A stretch of DNA of 64,000 nt from the NCBI GenBank assembly GCA_031291115.1, contig JARLJQ010000003.1, forward strand, positions 186,001 through 250,000, written 5' to 3'. Below are positions 34,862 through 44,771 of the stretch, in pieces. A program made the position numbers and the translations under genes. Every line of letters begins with the position of its first letter. Positions within the stretch are counted from its first letter, which is position 1. The notes under the pieces are model-generated. The model ran no database searches. It saw only the letters and a program-made list of their open reading frames with translations, and had not been told where the DNA came from. The stretch comes from Legionella sp. (GTDB taxonomy: Bacteria; Pseudomonadota; Gammaproteobacteria; Legionellales; Legionellaceae).

Positions 34862-36004
34862 ATGGGGTGGAATGAGCCAGATAAAGGCAAAGATCCTTGG
34901 AAAGGCAACAATCAGCCTCCAGATTTAGATGAAGCTCTTAAGCGTATTTACGGCAAAATAAAGAAGTTTCTAGGGGGCAGTACTGTAAAGCCAAACAATG
35001 ATCCTTCTAAAACATCAAATGGCGGTTTAATAGCTATTATGGTGGCTTCTGTCGCGTTTATTTTGTGGGCACTTGCGGGGATTTTTATTGTTGACCCTGC
35101 TGAGCAAGCAGTTATTCTGCGATTTGGTAAATATGTGGAAACTGTAGGACCTGGTCCTCATTGGATCCCACGAATTATTTCATCAAAAATTGTTTTGAAC
35201 GTTGATCGAGTGCTGGATCACTCCTATTCCGCGCAAATGCTGACCAGTGATGAAAACCTGGTTGCTGTCTCTTTGGCAGTACAATACCGTATTGGTGATT
35301 TACAACAGTATTTATTTAACGTAGCTAATCCTGAAGAAAGTTTGCAACAAGCGACTTCCAGTGCTTTGCGCCAGGTTGTGGGAACCACTACCTTGGATCA
35401 AATCATTACTGAAGGACGTGAAGTCTGGGGAAATCAGGTTCAAGAAACTTTGATAAAGACTCTGGATTTATATAAAACAGGTATTCTAATCGTTAACGTA
35501 TCACCACAACCTGCACGTGCACCTGAAAGTGTTCAGGATGCTTTTGATGATGCTATTAAAGCGCAGGAAGATGAAAAACGATTTAAAGAGCAAGCTTATG
35601 CTTATGCAGCTAAAGTAGTACCAATTGCGGAAGGTAATGCCAGTCGTATCAAACAGGAAGCAGAAGCGTTCTCCAAGCAGGTTGTACTGCGCGCTCAAGG
35701 TGAGGTTGCTGAATTTCTGGCCCTACTTCCTGAGTTTGTTGCCTCTCCTATCGTGATGTCAAAACGTATGTATTTGGAAACAATGCAAAAAGTATTGACC
35801 AAGAGCAGCAAGATTATTGTTGATGGTAAATCCGGTAATTTATTGTATTTACCTTTGGATAAATTGTCACAAAATCAAAGTCTGGATAGTTTGGCTGCCA
35901 ATACAAAAAATAGTAAGTCAGATAATAATGACAACGATGATTCTAACAGTCTGGTTGATGGGCGTGAGCTTGCCAGACCTGTTTATCGTCAAGGGAGAGA
36001 TTAA
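34862..36004 (+). CDS. hflK: FtsH protease modulator HflK
   Basis: This 380-residue protein has a glycine- and lysine-rich N-terminus (WNEPDKGKDPWKGNNQPPDLDE), one transmembrane helix (about residues 57-77), then an SPFH/band 7 domain with VDPAEQAVILRFGKYVETVGPG. With HflC it forms a large periplasmic-side cage around FtsH. The C-terminal tail is acidic and Asn-rich (about 355-370), variable in the family. It lies 2 bases before hflC. Confidence 0.95.
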   Translation: MGWNEPDKGKDPWKGNNQPPDLDEALKRIYGKIKKFLGGSTVKPNNDPSKTSNGGLIAIMVASVAFILWALAGIFIVDPAEQAVILRFGKYVETVGPGPHWIPRIISSKIVLNVDRVLDHSYSAQMLTSDENLVAVSLAVQYRIGDLQQYLFNVANPEESLQQATSSALRQVVGTTTLDQIITEGREVWGNQVQETLIKTLDLYKTGILIVNVSPQPARAPESVQDAFDDAIKAQEDEKRFKEQAYAYAAKVVPIAEGNASRIKQEAEAFSKQVVLRAQGEVAEFLALLPEFVASPIVMSKRMYLETMQKVLTKSSKIIVDGKSGNLLYLPLDKLSQNQSLDSLAANTKNSKSDNNDNDDSNSLVDGRELARPVYRQGRD

Positions 36005-36006
36005 TT

Positions 36007-36921
36007 ATGAGAGCCAGTCACAAAGCCCTTGCTACGGTGTTATTTTTAGTGTTTTTGGTATTTATTGCTAGCGTATTTACTGTAAGTGAAGGGCAGCAAG
36101 GTATTATTTTGCGTTTAGGTCGTCTGGTTATTGATAGCGAAACCGATAAAGCAAAAGTACTAAATCCCGGTTTGCATTTCAAAACGCCTTTTATTGAAAG
36201 TGTACGTATTTTTGATACACGAATTCAAACTATGGACATTAAATCGACTCGTATTGTTACTAAAGAGAAGAAAGACGTCATGGTTGATTATTATGTGAAA
36301 TGGCGTATCACTGATTTAGCACAATACTTTAAATCTACAGGTGGCAATGAATTTAAAGCAGAAACCTTGCTGGAACAGCAATTAAATACTTTATTACGTG
36401 CACAGTTCGGAAAACGAACCATTTCTGAAGCGGTTTCTGGTGGACGTGATGACGTAATGGAATTATTGCGTAACGCAGCTGAAAAACAGGCTGGTGAGCT
36501 TGGGATTAATGTAGTTGATGTGCGTATTAAAGGTATAGAACTTCCAGCTAATACCAGTAATGCAATTTATCAGCGTATGCGTGCAGACATGCAAAAAATC
36601 GCCAACAAGCATCGCGCAGACGGTCAGGCAGCTGCAGAACAAATACAATCTAAAGCAGATGCTGATGTAATGGTATTACTTGCTACAACTCAAAGTGCGG
36701 CACAAAAAGTTCGTGCTGTTGGTCAAGCACAGGCTGCTTCGATTTATGCGCAAGCCTATAATCAGAATAAAGAATTTTTTGCTTTATATCGTAGCTTACA
36801 AGCCTATGAAGGCAGCTTCCAAAGCAAGAAAGACATCCTGGTATTGGACCAAAGCAGCGCTTTTTTTGATTATTTTAGGCAGGCAACACCAAAAAATGAT
36901 GGTACACCCGCTAAAAAGTAA
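36007..36921 (+). CDS. hflC: FtsH protease modulator HflC
   Basis: This 304-residue protein starts with a single membrane anchor (about residues 6-25) and an SPFH domain VSEGQQGIILRLGRLV, followed by a long alanine/glutamine-rich coiled coil (about 190-260). It is the partner of HflK. The genes hflK-hflC-purA follow the usual order; purA starts 67 bases later. Confidence 0.95.
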   Translation: MRASHKALATVLFLVFLVFIASVFTVSEGQQGIILRLGRLVIDSETDKAKVLNPGLHFKTPFIESVRIFDTRIQTMDIKSTRIVTKEKKDVMVDYYVKWRITDLAQYFKSTGGNEFKAETLLEQQLNTLLRAQFGKRTISEAVSGGRDDVMELLRNAAEKQAGELGINVVDVRIKGIELPANTSNAIYQRMRADMQKIANKHRADGQAAAEQIQSKADADVMVLLATTQSAAQKVRAVGQAQAASIYAQAYNQNKEFFALYRSLQAYEGSFQSKKDILVLDQSSAFFDYFRQATPKNDGTPAKK

Positions 36922-36979
36922 TTATAATGGCCGATTTTGCTGAAATCGGGTTCATCACCGGCAGCATTATGTAAATTAA

Positions 36980-38287
<1,308 letters not shown>

Positions 38288-38300
38288 ACATCCTTTTTAT

Positions 38301-38326
38301 AAGATCCGAGTTACGGCTTGGATCTT
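38301..38326 (+). terminator. Possible terminator of the hflK-hflC-purA operon
   Basis: AAGATCCGAG and CTTGGATCTT form a 10-bp stem with one G-T pair and a 6-base loop (TTACGG), 14 bases after the purA stop. The following U-run is short, so strength is uncertain. Confidence 0.5.
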
Positions 38327-38449
38327 TAATCTAATGCATTATCCCTATATAATTTTTATTAAACATACTGAAATTTTAAATAAATTATAGCAATTTCAAC
38401 AATGTGGTCTAAAATTTTAGTAGTCTTCCTCACTTGTAGATAACTATCC

Positions 38450-41400
38450 GTGAATCATGTATGGCAAATAAATAAAAAATTTCTTACAAAATATGAGGCC
38501 TTGCTCATACCTTTTTCTTTAGGTTTTTTTGCAATAAGCTCAACGACCTTGCTCTCAACCTATGCAGACGCCTTATTTCTATCCCATTACTCCCGAGATT
38601 GGTTAACTTATTTGTTTTTTGCACAACCTGTCGTAATGATCCTGGTATATTTTTTCGCTTCGTCGTTTTTAGCTACGGCTAGCGGTAAAACTTCCTTTTT
38701 CTTTATTTCAGGATTTTCTATCCTATTATTTCTATTTTATGGACTACTGTACACAGATATCTATATTGTCCCCTTTATTTTCACTATCTTGCTGGGCGTA
38801 CTTGGGGACATGATTTTAGCCATGAGCTGGAATGCTATTGCCTCTGCTTTTGATATTATTGAGTTCAAGAAATATGGATTTCACATTAATACTCTGGGTA
38901 CTATTGCCGCAATCCTGACGGCTTTTATTTCTCCTGTAATTACGATTTTCTTTCATCTTTCCGGTTTATTTTTCTTTGGTATAGTAATCAATCTAATCAT
39001 CGCAGCCTTGCTGTTGTATATCAAACAAATCCCCTCAGCACCGAGCAAAAAAAGTAATACTGTTCAAACTGAATTACAAAAACAGCCATTTTTTATCTAC
39101 ATGTGTTTGTTGATGATCCTTAGTTTGATCATTGAAGGGCTTAGTGAATATTCATTTAAAGTGGTCTTGATGAATAATTATTCTCAAGACGGCATCGCTG
39201 TATTTCTTAGTCTCTTTAAGGGCGTTGTAAGTATTGGTGGGATGGTATTGCAGTTACTTATTGCCCAACGTCTGATTGCTCGTGTAGGTTTGTCTGGAAT
39301 ATTACTTATCCTGCCAATAACTACCTTAATTCTTTCTGGTAGTTTATTTATCTGGCCAGCATTTTTCCTTTATGTAGCACTTAGAGGTTCTATTAAAGCG
39401 CTAAAAATTAATTTTAGTGCGCCAGGTATGGAAATGATTAAGAGCGCCTATCCTACGGCTTTACGTAACAAAGCTAATTTTTATCTAAAAGGTTATGTGA
39501 CTCCGATTGGTTCACTACTTGCGGTGCCTATTATTTATGTAATTAATCATTATATTCCCTTAAGTTATGTGGGGCTTATTATCGCCATACTTGCTGCCGT
39601 CTGGATTTTTATATTGATTCTGATTAAAAAAGGATATCAGGATCTACTGCACAGCTCGTTGAAAGAGCAACGTTACAGTTCTGGAATGATCTCAAGCAGT
39701 CCTGAAATGCTGATGTTGATGGCACAGGAAAACTTAAAAGCATTAGAAAGTGATGATGTTGATATTATTCGCTCAGGGCTTTCATTTTTCACCGAAGTGG
39801 ATGCCACAGGCTATATTGATTTGCATAAACTGGTACCTATAGTCACTAACTTCTTAAGCAATCCGCATGAAGATATACGCTATAAAGCGGTATCTGTATT
39901 GTGGAAATACAATGCAGTTGAAGCTTCTCCAGCAATCCTTAAACAATTGAAAGAAGAAACGGTACCTTTGGTCGGTTGGGAGCTGGTTCATACTTTATTG
40001 GGTCTTGATGATAAATGCGACGCAACTGATTATGAGTTTTGGTTGCAAAGCCCATACCCACATCACATCGGTTATGGTCTTATCGTGTTGGATCATTCTA
40101 AAAAAGAAGACTTGCAGGATTTAGCTTTGCAATATATGGCTAAAATGCAAAATGGCTCTGTTGAGGATAAATTAATCCTTGCACGGGCACAGAAATATTT
40201 AAAGAAATCATCTGAAAAAGCACAGCGGCTTTGTCAGTTAATTGACGATGAGGCAAACAATGTCTCAATTACGGCAATTCAAGCTGTAGAGCCCAAAAGT
40301 GATTCTACTCTTATTCCTGTCTTAGTGAATTTATTGAGTGAGAAGAATAAGGCTTATTACGTCCAAAAAGCTTTGGTTAAGATAGGCGATAGAGCCGTGG
40401 ATGATTTAGTGCAACAGGACGCAGATACACCGTATTTAATTCGCTACGGCAGTATTAGTGTTCTTGCACAGACCTTGAATAATAAATCGCTAAAACGCCT
40501 TATTACGTTGTCGCAAACAGAAAAATCGTCGATACGTCTGCATATAGCTCATTCAATTCGTCAATACATGCAGCTGCAAAGCCTGGATAAACCAATGATC
40601 GAGCATATTATCAAGATGATTACCTGGGAAGCTAAAACAATACAGCAATTGTTACAACTTCATATTCCAGAAGATAATGAAGCTTTGCGTATTGAGGTGG
40701 ATGTGCAGTTACGCATCAGTCGGGAAATCTTTATTGTTTGGTTAAGTCTGGTTGTTGATCATAAAGCGGTTGCGTCTGTAGAGCATTATATTATTAATCC
40801 ACAACATGCGGATAAATCAGAAATAGCTAAGGCTTATGAGTTTTTAGATTGCTTGTCGAGTAATGCGGCTATACGGCGTAGTATTTCTTTAATCAGCCAA
40901 AATTATGATCGTAAGCAGCCTATCACTGCTGCAGGTAATAGAAACCCAGATCTTATCGTGTTAGCTGAATACACGCCACCATCTTCTAAGGAGTCTGCAA
41001 TGAATTTATTGGATAAAATGATTTTACTACGTAAAGTCGATTTATTTCAGGATGTGCCCTTTGACGTTATTCAGGCGATTGCTGAGGTTTCTTATGAGTA
41101 TGATATGGCGAAGAATGAGTATATTTTTGAGGATGGCGAAGCCTCTGAATGTTTTTACTGTATCGTTTCAGGATCTGTGGAAATTAGGAAGGGAGATAAG
41201 ATTTTTGCACGGCTTGGGGTGGCAGATTATTTTGGTGAGCTTGGTTTACTTGATGACTCGCCTCATGCAGCTCATGCTATAGCCTCTGAAGACGGTGTGT
41301 TGCTTTATATTAACAAGGAAGAATTTATCTGTCTTCTTGAAGATATTCCTAGTGTGATGCATGCGGTATTAAAACAGGTTTTAAAATATTTAAGGGTTAA

Positions 41401-41461
41401 TATCGAGCTAGTACAGCAAGCCGCACTTGATAAGCCTCAAGTTGAGGATGCTACGTCTTGA
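38450..41461 (+). CDS. Transporter-like membrane domain + HEAT repeats + cyclic-nucleotide-binding-like domain
   Basis: This 1003-residue protein has three parts. Residues about 15-400 hold ten to twelve hydrophobic segments with a layout like MFS or ATP/ADP-translocase carriers; no exact family could be named. Residues about 425-780 are alpha-helical with HEAT-like units (for example LVPIVTNFLSNPHEDIRYKA and TLIPVLVNLLSEKNKAYYVQ). Residues about 857-985 are a CRP/cNMP-type domain (FEDGEASECFYCIVSGSVEI, DYFGELGLLDDSP). The phosphate-binding Arg of the canonical PRxA motif is His here (SPHAAH), so classical cAMP binding is doubtful. It starts with GTG. Role: a possible regulated transporter. 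Confidence 0.75.
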   Translation: MNHVWQINKKFLTKYEALLIPFSLGFFAISSTTLLSTYADALFLSHYSRDWLTYLFFAQPVVMILVYFFASSFLATASGKTSFFFISGFSILLFLFYGLLYTDIYIVPFIFTILLGVLGDMILAMSWNAIASAFDIIEFKKYGFHINTLGTIAAILTAFISPVITIFFHLSGLFFFGIVINLIIAALLLYIKQIPSAPSKKSNTVQTELQKQPFFIYMCLLMILSLIIEGLSEYSFKVVLMNNYSQDGIAVFLSLFKGVVSIGGMVLQLLIAQRLIARVGLSGILLILPITTLILSGSLFIWPAFFLYVALRGSIKALKINFSAPGMEMIKSAYPTALRNKANFYLKGYVTPIGSLLAVPIIYVINHYIPLSYVGLIIAILAAVWIFILILIKKGYQDLLHSSLKEQRYSSGMISSSPEMLMLMAQENLKALESDDVDIIRSGLSFFTEVDATGYIDLHKLVPIVTNFLSNPHEDIRYKAVSVLWKYNAVEASPAILKQLKEETVPLVGWELVHTLLGLDDKCDATDYEFWLQSPYPHHIGYGLIVLDHSKKEDLQDLALQYMAKMQNGSVEDKLILARAQKYLKKSSEKAQRLCQLIDDEANNVSITAIQAVEPKSDSTLIPVLVNLLSEKNKAYYVQKALVKIGDRAVDDLVQQDADTPYLIRYGSISVLAQTLNNKSLKRLITLSQTEKSSIRLHIAHSIRQYMQLQSLDKPMIEHIIKMITWEAKTIQQLLQLHIPEDNEALRIEVDVQLRISREIFIVWLSLVVDHKAVASVEHYIINPQHADKSEIAKAYEFLDCLSSNAAIRRSISLISQNYDRKQPITAAGNRNPDLIVLAEYTPPSSKESAMNLLDKMILLRKVDLFQDVPFDVIQAIAEVSYEYDMAKNEYIFEDGEASECFYCIVSGSVEIRKGDKIFARLGVADYFGELGLLDDSPHAAHAIASEDGVLLYINKEEFICLLEDIPSVMHAVLKQVLKYLRVNIELVQQAALDKPQVEDATS

Positions 41462-41494
41462 TTTTATGGTGCTGCCATTAAGTTAATAAAATTC

Positions 41495-41525
41495 CGTCGT
41501 CCCGCGGACAAGCCGCGGGACGACG
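41495..41525. terminator. Perfect 13-bp inverted repeat, probable terminator
   Basis: CGTCGTCCCGCGG and CCGCGGGACGACG form a 13-bp perfect stem with a 5-base loop. It lies 33 bases after the stop of the transporter fusion gene. The outer CGTCGTCC/GGACGACG resembles family A ends, so it could be a minimal derivative of that family. Confidence 0.55.
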
Positions 41526-41612
41526 TGAAGGTAGGGAATTTCCTTAACGTAATGGCAAAGTCCTCTAAACAACCCGTATTGGATTGATAATAAAGTACAG
41601 GGAGTGCATTTT

Positions 41613-42785
41613 ATGTCACGTTATACTGCAGTACTAATTAATCTGGTTTTTATCCTTATTAGTGGTATTGTGAGTGCTCAAAATACAGCGATTGAATCCT
41701 GCCAGCACCAATCGTGTATTGCCGTTGTGGATTCAGGGAGTACAGGCTCAAGACTTTCTATCTATTCATTTGATAAAAATACCAAGGATAACCCGACGAA
41801 AATAAGGCTTATTTGGGGTACTAAAGTCACTCCAGGTTTGGCTGCAATTTCTTTAACTACGGATGCTTTGGATAAATACCTCTCTGATTTGCTGGACGTT
41901 TCTCCAGTAAAAAATATGCCAATTTATTTTTATTCGACTGCTGGAATGCGCTTTCTTTCTGAAGCAGAACAGAAAAAATACTATAAGGCTATCCAAGACT
42001 GGTTTGCAAAGAAAAAACAATGGACCTTGCTTGAAGCCAAGACACTTACAGGCCAGGAAGAGGGCTTATACAGTTGGCTGTCGGTGAATTATTTATTGGC
42101 AGTTTTTAAGCATGCAAAGCCACCTGTAGGGGTTATGGATATGGGGGGTGCTTCAGTTCAGATCACTTTTCCTGTTAAAAATACATCAAAAATCGCAGCA
42201 GATGATCTAGTAAAAATTAGTATTTATGGCGTTGACTATACCGTATTTTCACATAGTTTTTTTAAACTGGGTATCAATCAGGTAATCGGCCAGTTTTCAA
42301 ATACCAAGAGCTGTTTTCCTCAAAATTATAAACTACCCAATAGTACTATAGCGCATGGCAATGCGAAGCAGTGTCATTCTAACATGACGCAATTAGTAAA
42401 TAAGCAACATCGAGTAGAACGTTATGTAAAACCCGCTATAGCTAATAATCCAGTAGGAACTTGGTATGCCATTAATGCGTTTTCTAAATTAGTTTTTAAT
42501 AAACCTTTTGAATTTAAAAACGATGAATTAACCGGGAAAACCTTGTTAGACCAGGCTGAGCGTAGAATTTGTGAAAAGAATTGGCATACAATTAAACATC
42601 AGCATTCAAATAACAAATTCTTTCCTCTTTATTGCCTGCAAGCCGCATATTATTACACGTTAATTGTTGATGGTTACGGAGTAAATCCACAGAATACGGT
42701 GCATTTTTTACCGGAATCGACGAATATTAGTTGGACACTTGGTGTGGTTCTTTGTAAGGGCGGTATGCAGAATTGTAAGAAATAA
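41613..42785 (+). CDS. Ecto-NTPDase (GDA1/CD39 family), secreted
   Basis: This 390-residue protein has a signal peptide (about residues 1-22, ending VSA) and apyrase conserved regions in order: ACR1 VVDSGSTGSRLSIYSF, ACR2 YFYSTAGMRFL, ACR3 LTGQEEGLYSWLSVNYL and ACR4 GVMDMGGASVQITF. CD39-type enzymes cleave nucleoside tri- and diphosphates to monophosphates. L. pneumophila secretes NTPDases of this family that contribute to intracellular growth. Paired cysteines in the C-terminal half fit the family disulfides. The ATG at 41613 is 8 bases after GGAG; an in-frame GTG lies 9 bases upstream. Confidence 0.92.
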   Translation: MSRYTAVLINLVFILISGIVSAQNTAIESCQHQSCIAVVDSGSTGSRLSIYSFDKNTKDNPTKIRLIWGTKVTPGLAAISLTTDALDKYLSDLLDVSPVKNMPIYFYSTAGMRFLSEAEQKKYYKAIQDWFAKKKQWTLLEAKTLTGQEEGLYSWLSVNYLLAVFKHAKPPVGVMDMGGASVQITFPVKNTSKIAADDLVKISIYGVDYTVFSHSFFKLGINQVIGQFSNTKSCFPQNYKLPNSTIAHGNAKQCHSNMTQLVNKQHRVERYVKPAIANNPVGTWYAINAFSKLVFNKPFEFKNDELTGKTLLDQAERRICEKNWHTIKHQHSNNKFFPLYCLQAAYYYTLIVDGYGVNPQNTVHFLPESTNISWTLGVVLCKGGMQNCKK

Positions 42786-42834
42786 ATGCTTGGTATCTAA
42801 CAAAATGATGTAGACGAATTTTTGTGATGATATT

Positions 42835-44598
42835 TCAGGCTTGATTGATCACAATCATCTCATGATTGTTTTGTTGCGCTATTGGGTGTTTCTTGTTAAA
42901 AAAACGGGCATCCTCTAGTGGAAAATTTTTTGTGGATTCCAATACATTTTCCTCATCAAAATTGCTTTGGAAGCTATTAATTACTTCAATTGCGCTTGTA
43001 TTTTTTTTCTTTATCGCACAATCCGAAGCACTTTTTCCAAACTTATTCTTGAGGCTTAAGCTCGCACCCTTATTAAGCAACGCTTCAAACAGTTCTTTTT
43101 TCCCATAAGTATGGTTTGAGCGACAAGCAATGTGTAATGGGGTATTTTTTTTAGAATCAAGACTATTAATAGAGTCAATATGTTTTGAATCCATTAGTAT
43201 GGCTGCGATACGTGTATGTCCCTTTCGACAGGCAATATGAAGTGGTGTAGCGCCTTTACTGTTTGCTTGGTTGATACCAATGCCTTCATGTTTCAATAAC
43301 TCACGAACAACTTCATAATGCCCATTACGACATGCTGCATAAAGTGGTGTGATTCCCTCATTATCTGCTTGGTTGATATCAATGCCTTCCTGTTTCAATA
43401 ACTCAAGAACCACTTCATAATGTCCATTATGGCATGCTGCATAAAGTGGTGTGATTCCCTTATTATCTGCTTGGTTTATATGGATATTTCCATGTTTTAA
43501 TAACTCACGAACCATTTCAACATGCCCATTACGGCACGATGTATAAAGAGGAGTTACGTCATTATTATTTGCTTGATTAACATTAATGCCTTGCTGTTTC
43601 AATAACTCATGGACTACTTCAACATATCTATTTTGACATGCTATATAGAGAGGGGTGAGCCTATTATTGTTCGCGTGATTGATATTAATGTCTTGTTGTT
43701 TCAATAACTCACGGACCATCTCAAGCTGTCCATTTTGGCAGGCAATATAGAGTAAGCTCGTTTTATAATCGTCATACATCGTTACTAGTTCAGGTTTAAT
43801 GGGGTATTTTTCATTAAATTTATCTAGTGCATTTTGGAGTGATTTTTGCTGCTTCTTTTCTATAAGAATCTGGGTATTAAAAACAGTGTAAGCATGTTGT
43901 TTACAACAGAAAGAATAAAAAATACTCTCAGTAAGTAGCTCACTGTCCAATTCACGCGAGTAAGATGTATTTTTTGGGTGGCATGCAAAGTCATTCGTAT
44001 CTGTATACTGCCACTTTTTGTTTTTTGTATCATAGCGTAAATTCACAGTATGGTTGCTGTTGGATAGCATAATAGGAGCTGCTACTCCCTGTCCATCCAA
44101 TACCTGTTCCAAGTCCTTGATGTATGCGATTAAACTTTGTTTATCAAAAGCATAGGATTTATTCAAAGCAATGGAGATCTCTTTATTTTCTTGTTCCAAT
44201 TTTTGAGAACGAACAAAGAAATAAATCTCTTGTATGTTGCCTTGCAAAATTGCATTTGTCGCAAATAAATCAACATGAAATCCTGGAGCCAAATATAATT
44301 CTATACCTTCATAAAAGGCAGGGATTTCAAGTAATGTTTTTGTTTCATCATCAAGGGTGGCAAATATTTTCCCTTTGGCGTAGTGACGCGCTTCTTCGAT
44401 ATCATTATTTAATTTTTTGAAGTCTTTATTGTATGACTCAATGAATTGCAGGCGATTAAAAAAAGTGTTTTGATCTTCCGCAAGAACGGCTTGGTTTAGC
44501 ATTCCAGCAAAGCCTCGGCACAAACCATAGATTTCAAGTTTATAACCTAATGCTTGTCCCAGAGTTAATAAATCGGCATGAGTTAATTTTTTGCTCAT
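42835..44598 (-). CDS. Ankyrin-repeat protein, Dot/Icm effector candidate
   Basis: This 587-residue protein has no signal peptide. Residues 1-270 are without a recognised domain. About eight ankyrin repeats occupy residues 278-530, with a near-regular 34-residue unit of the kind TPLYAACRNGHYEVVRELLK; the central repeats are so alike that the DNA is tandemly repeated at about 102 bases (43200-43760). The C-terminal tail (about 545-587) is polar. No close homologue is recalled. Effector status is inferred from the eukaryotic-like domain and the organism. Confidence 0.8.
   Translation of the reverse strand: MSKKLTHADLLTLGQALGYKLEIYGLCRGFAGMLNQAVLAEDQNTFFNRLQFIESYNKDFKKLNNDIEEARHYAKGKIFATLDDETKTLLEIPAFYEGIELYLAPGFHVDLFATNAILQGNIQEIYFFVRSQKLEQENKEISIALNKSYAFDKQSLIAYIKDLEQVLDGQGVAAPIMLSNSNHTVNLRYDTKNKKWQYTDTNDFACHPKNTSYSRELDSELLTESIFYSFCCKQHAYTVFNTQILIEKKQQKSLQNALDKFNEKYPIKPELVTMYDDYKTSLLYIACQNGQLEMVRELLKQQDININHANNNRLTPLYIACQNRYVEVVHELLKQQGINVNQANNNDVTPLYTSCRNGHVEMVRELLKHGNIHINQADNKGITPLYAACHNGHYEVVLELLKQEGIDINQADNEGITPLYAACRNGHYEVVRELLKHEGIGINQANSKGATPLHIACRKGHTRIAAILMDSKHIDSINSLDSKKNTPLHIACRSNHTYGKKELFEALLNKGASLSLKNKFGKSASDCAIKKKNTSAIEVINSFQSNFDEENVLESTKNFPLEDARFFNKKHPIAQQNNHEMIVINQA
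43200..43760. repeat. Tandem ~102-bp repeats encoding ankyrin units
   Basis: Words such as CATAAAGTGGTGTGATTCCC, TCAATAACTC and TTATCTGCTTGGTT recur at intervals of about 102 bases through this part of the ankyrin gene. The two or three units between 43290 and 43480 are the closest to each other, which indicates recent duplication. Confidence 0.75.
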
Positions 44599-44655
44599 CT
44601 AGCGTATTCCAAGGGTATTTGGACTGTATTTACCAGGAATAAGTTAACACAACTT

Positions 44656-44715
44656 TAGGGTCTGTTGACATTTCTACTGTCTTGGCTGAAATAGTGGAAA
44701 TGTCAACAGACCCTA
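44656..44715. repeat. Family B hairpin element, copy 3
   Basis: GGGTCTGTTGACATTTC pairs with GAAATGTCAACAGACCC (17 bp), and the inner CTACTGT...ATAGTG continues the pairing, leaving a short loop. TA flanks both sides. It lies upstream of the ankyrin gene and downstream of the secreted adenosine deaminase. Confidence 0.85.
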
Positions 44716-44771
44716 ACAGGCTTTAATTCCAAATGCGTATTAGTGGAGATTAAAAGAGCTGTACGTCAAAA

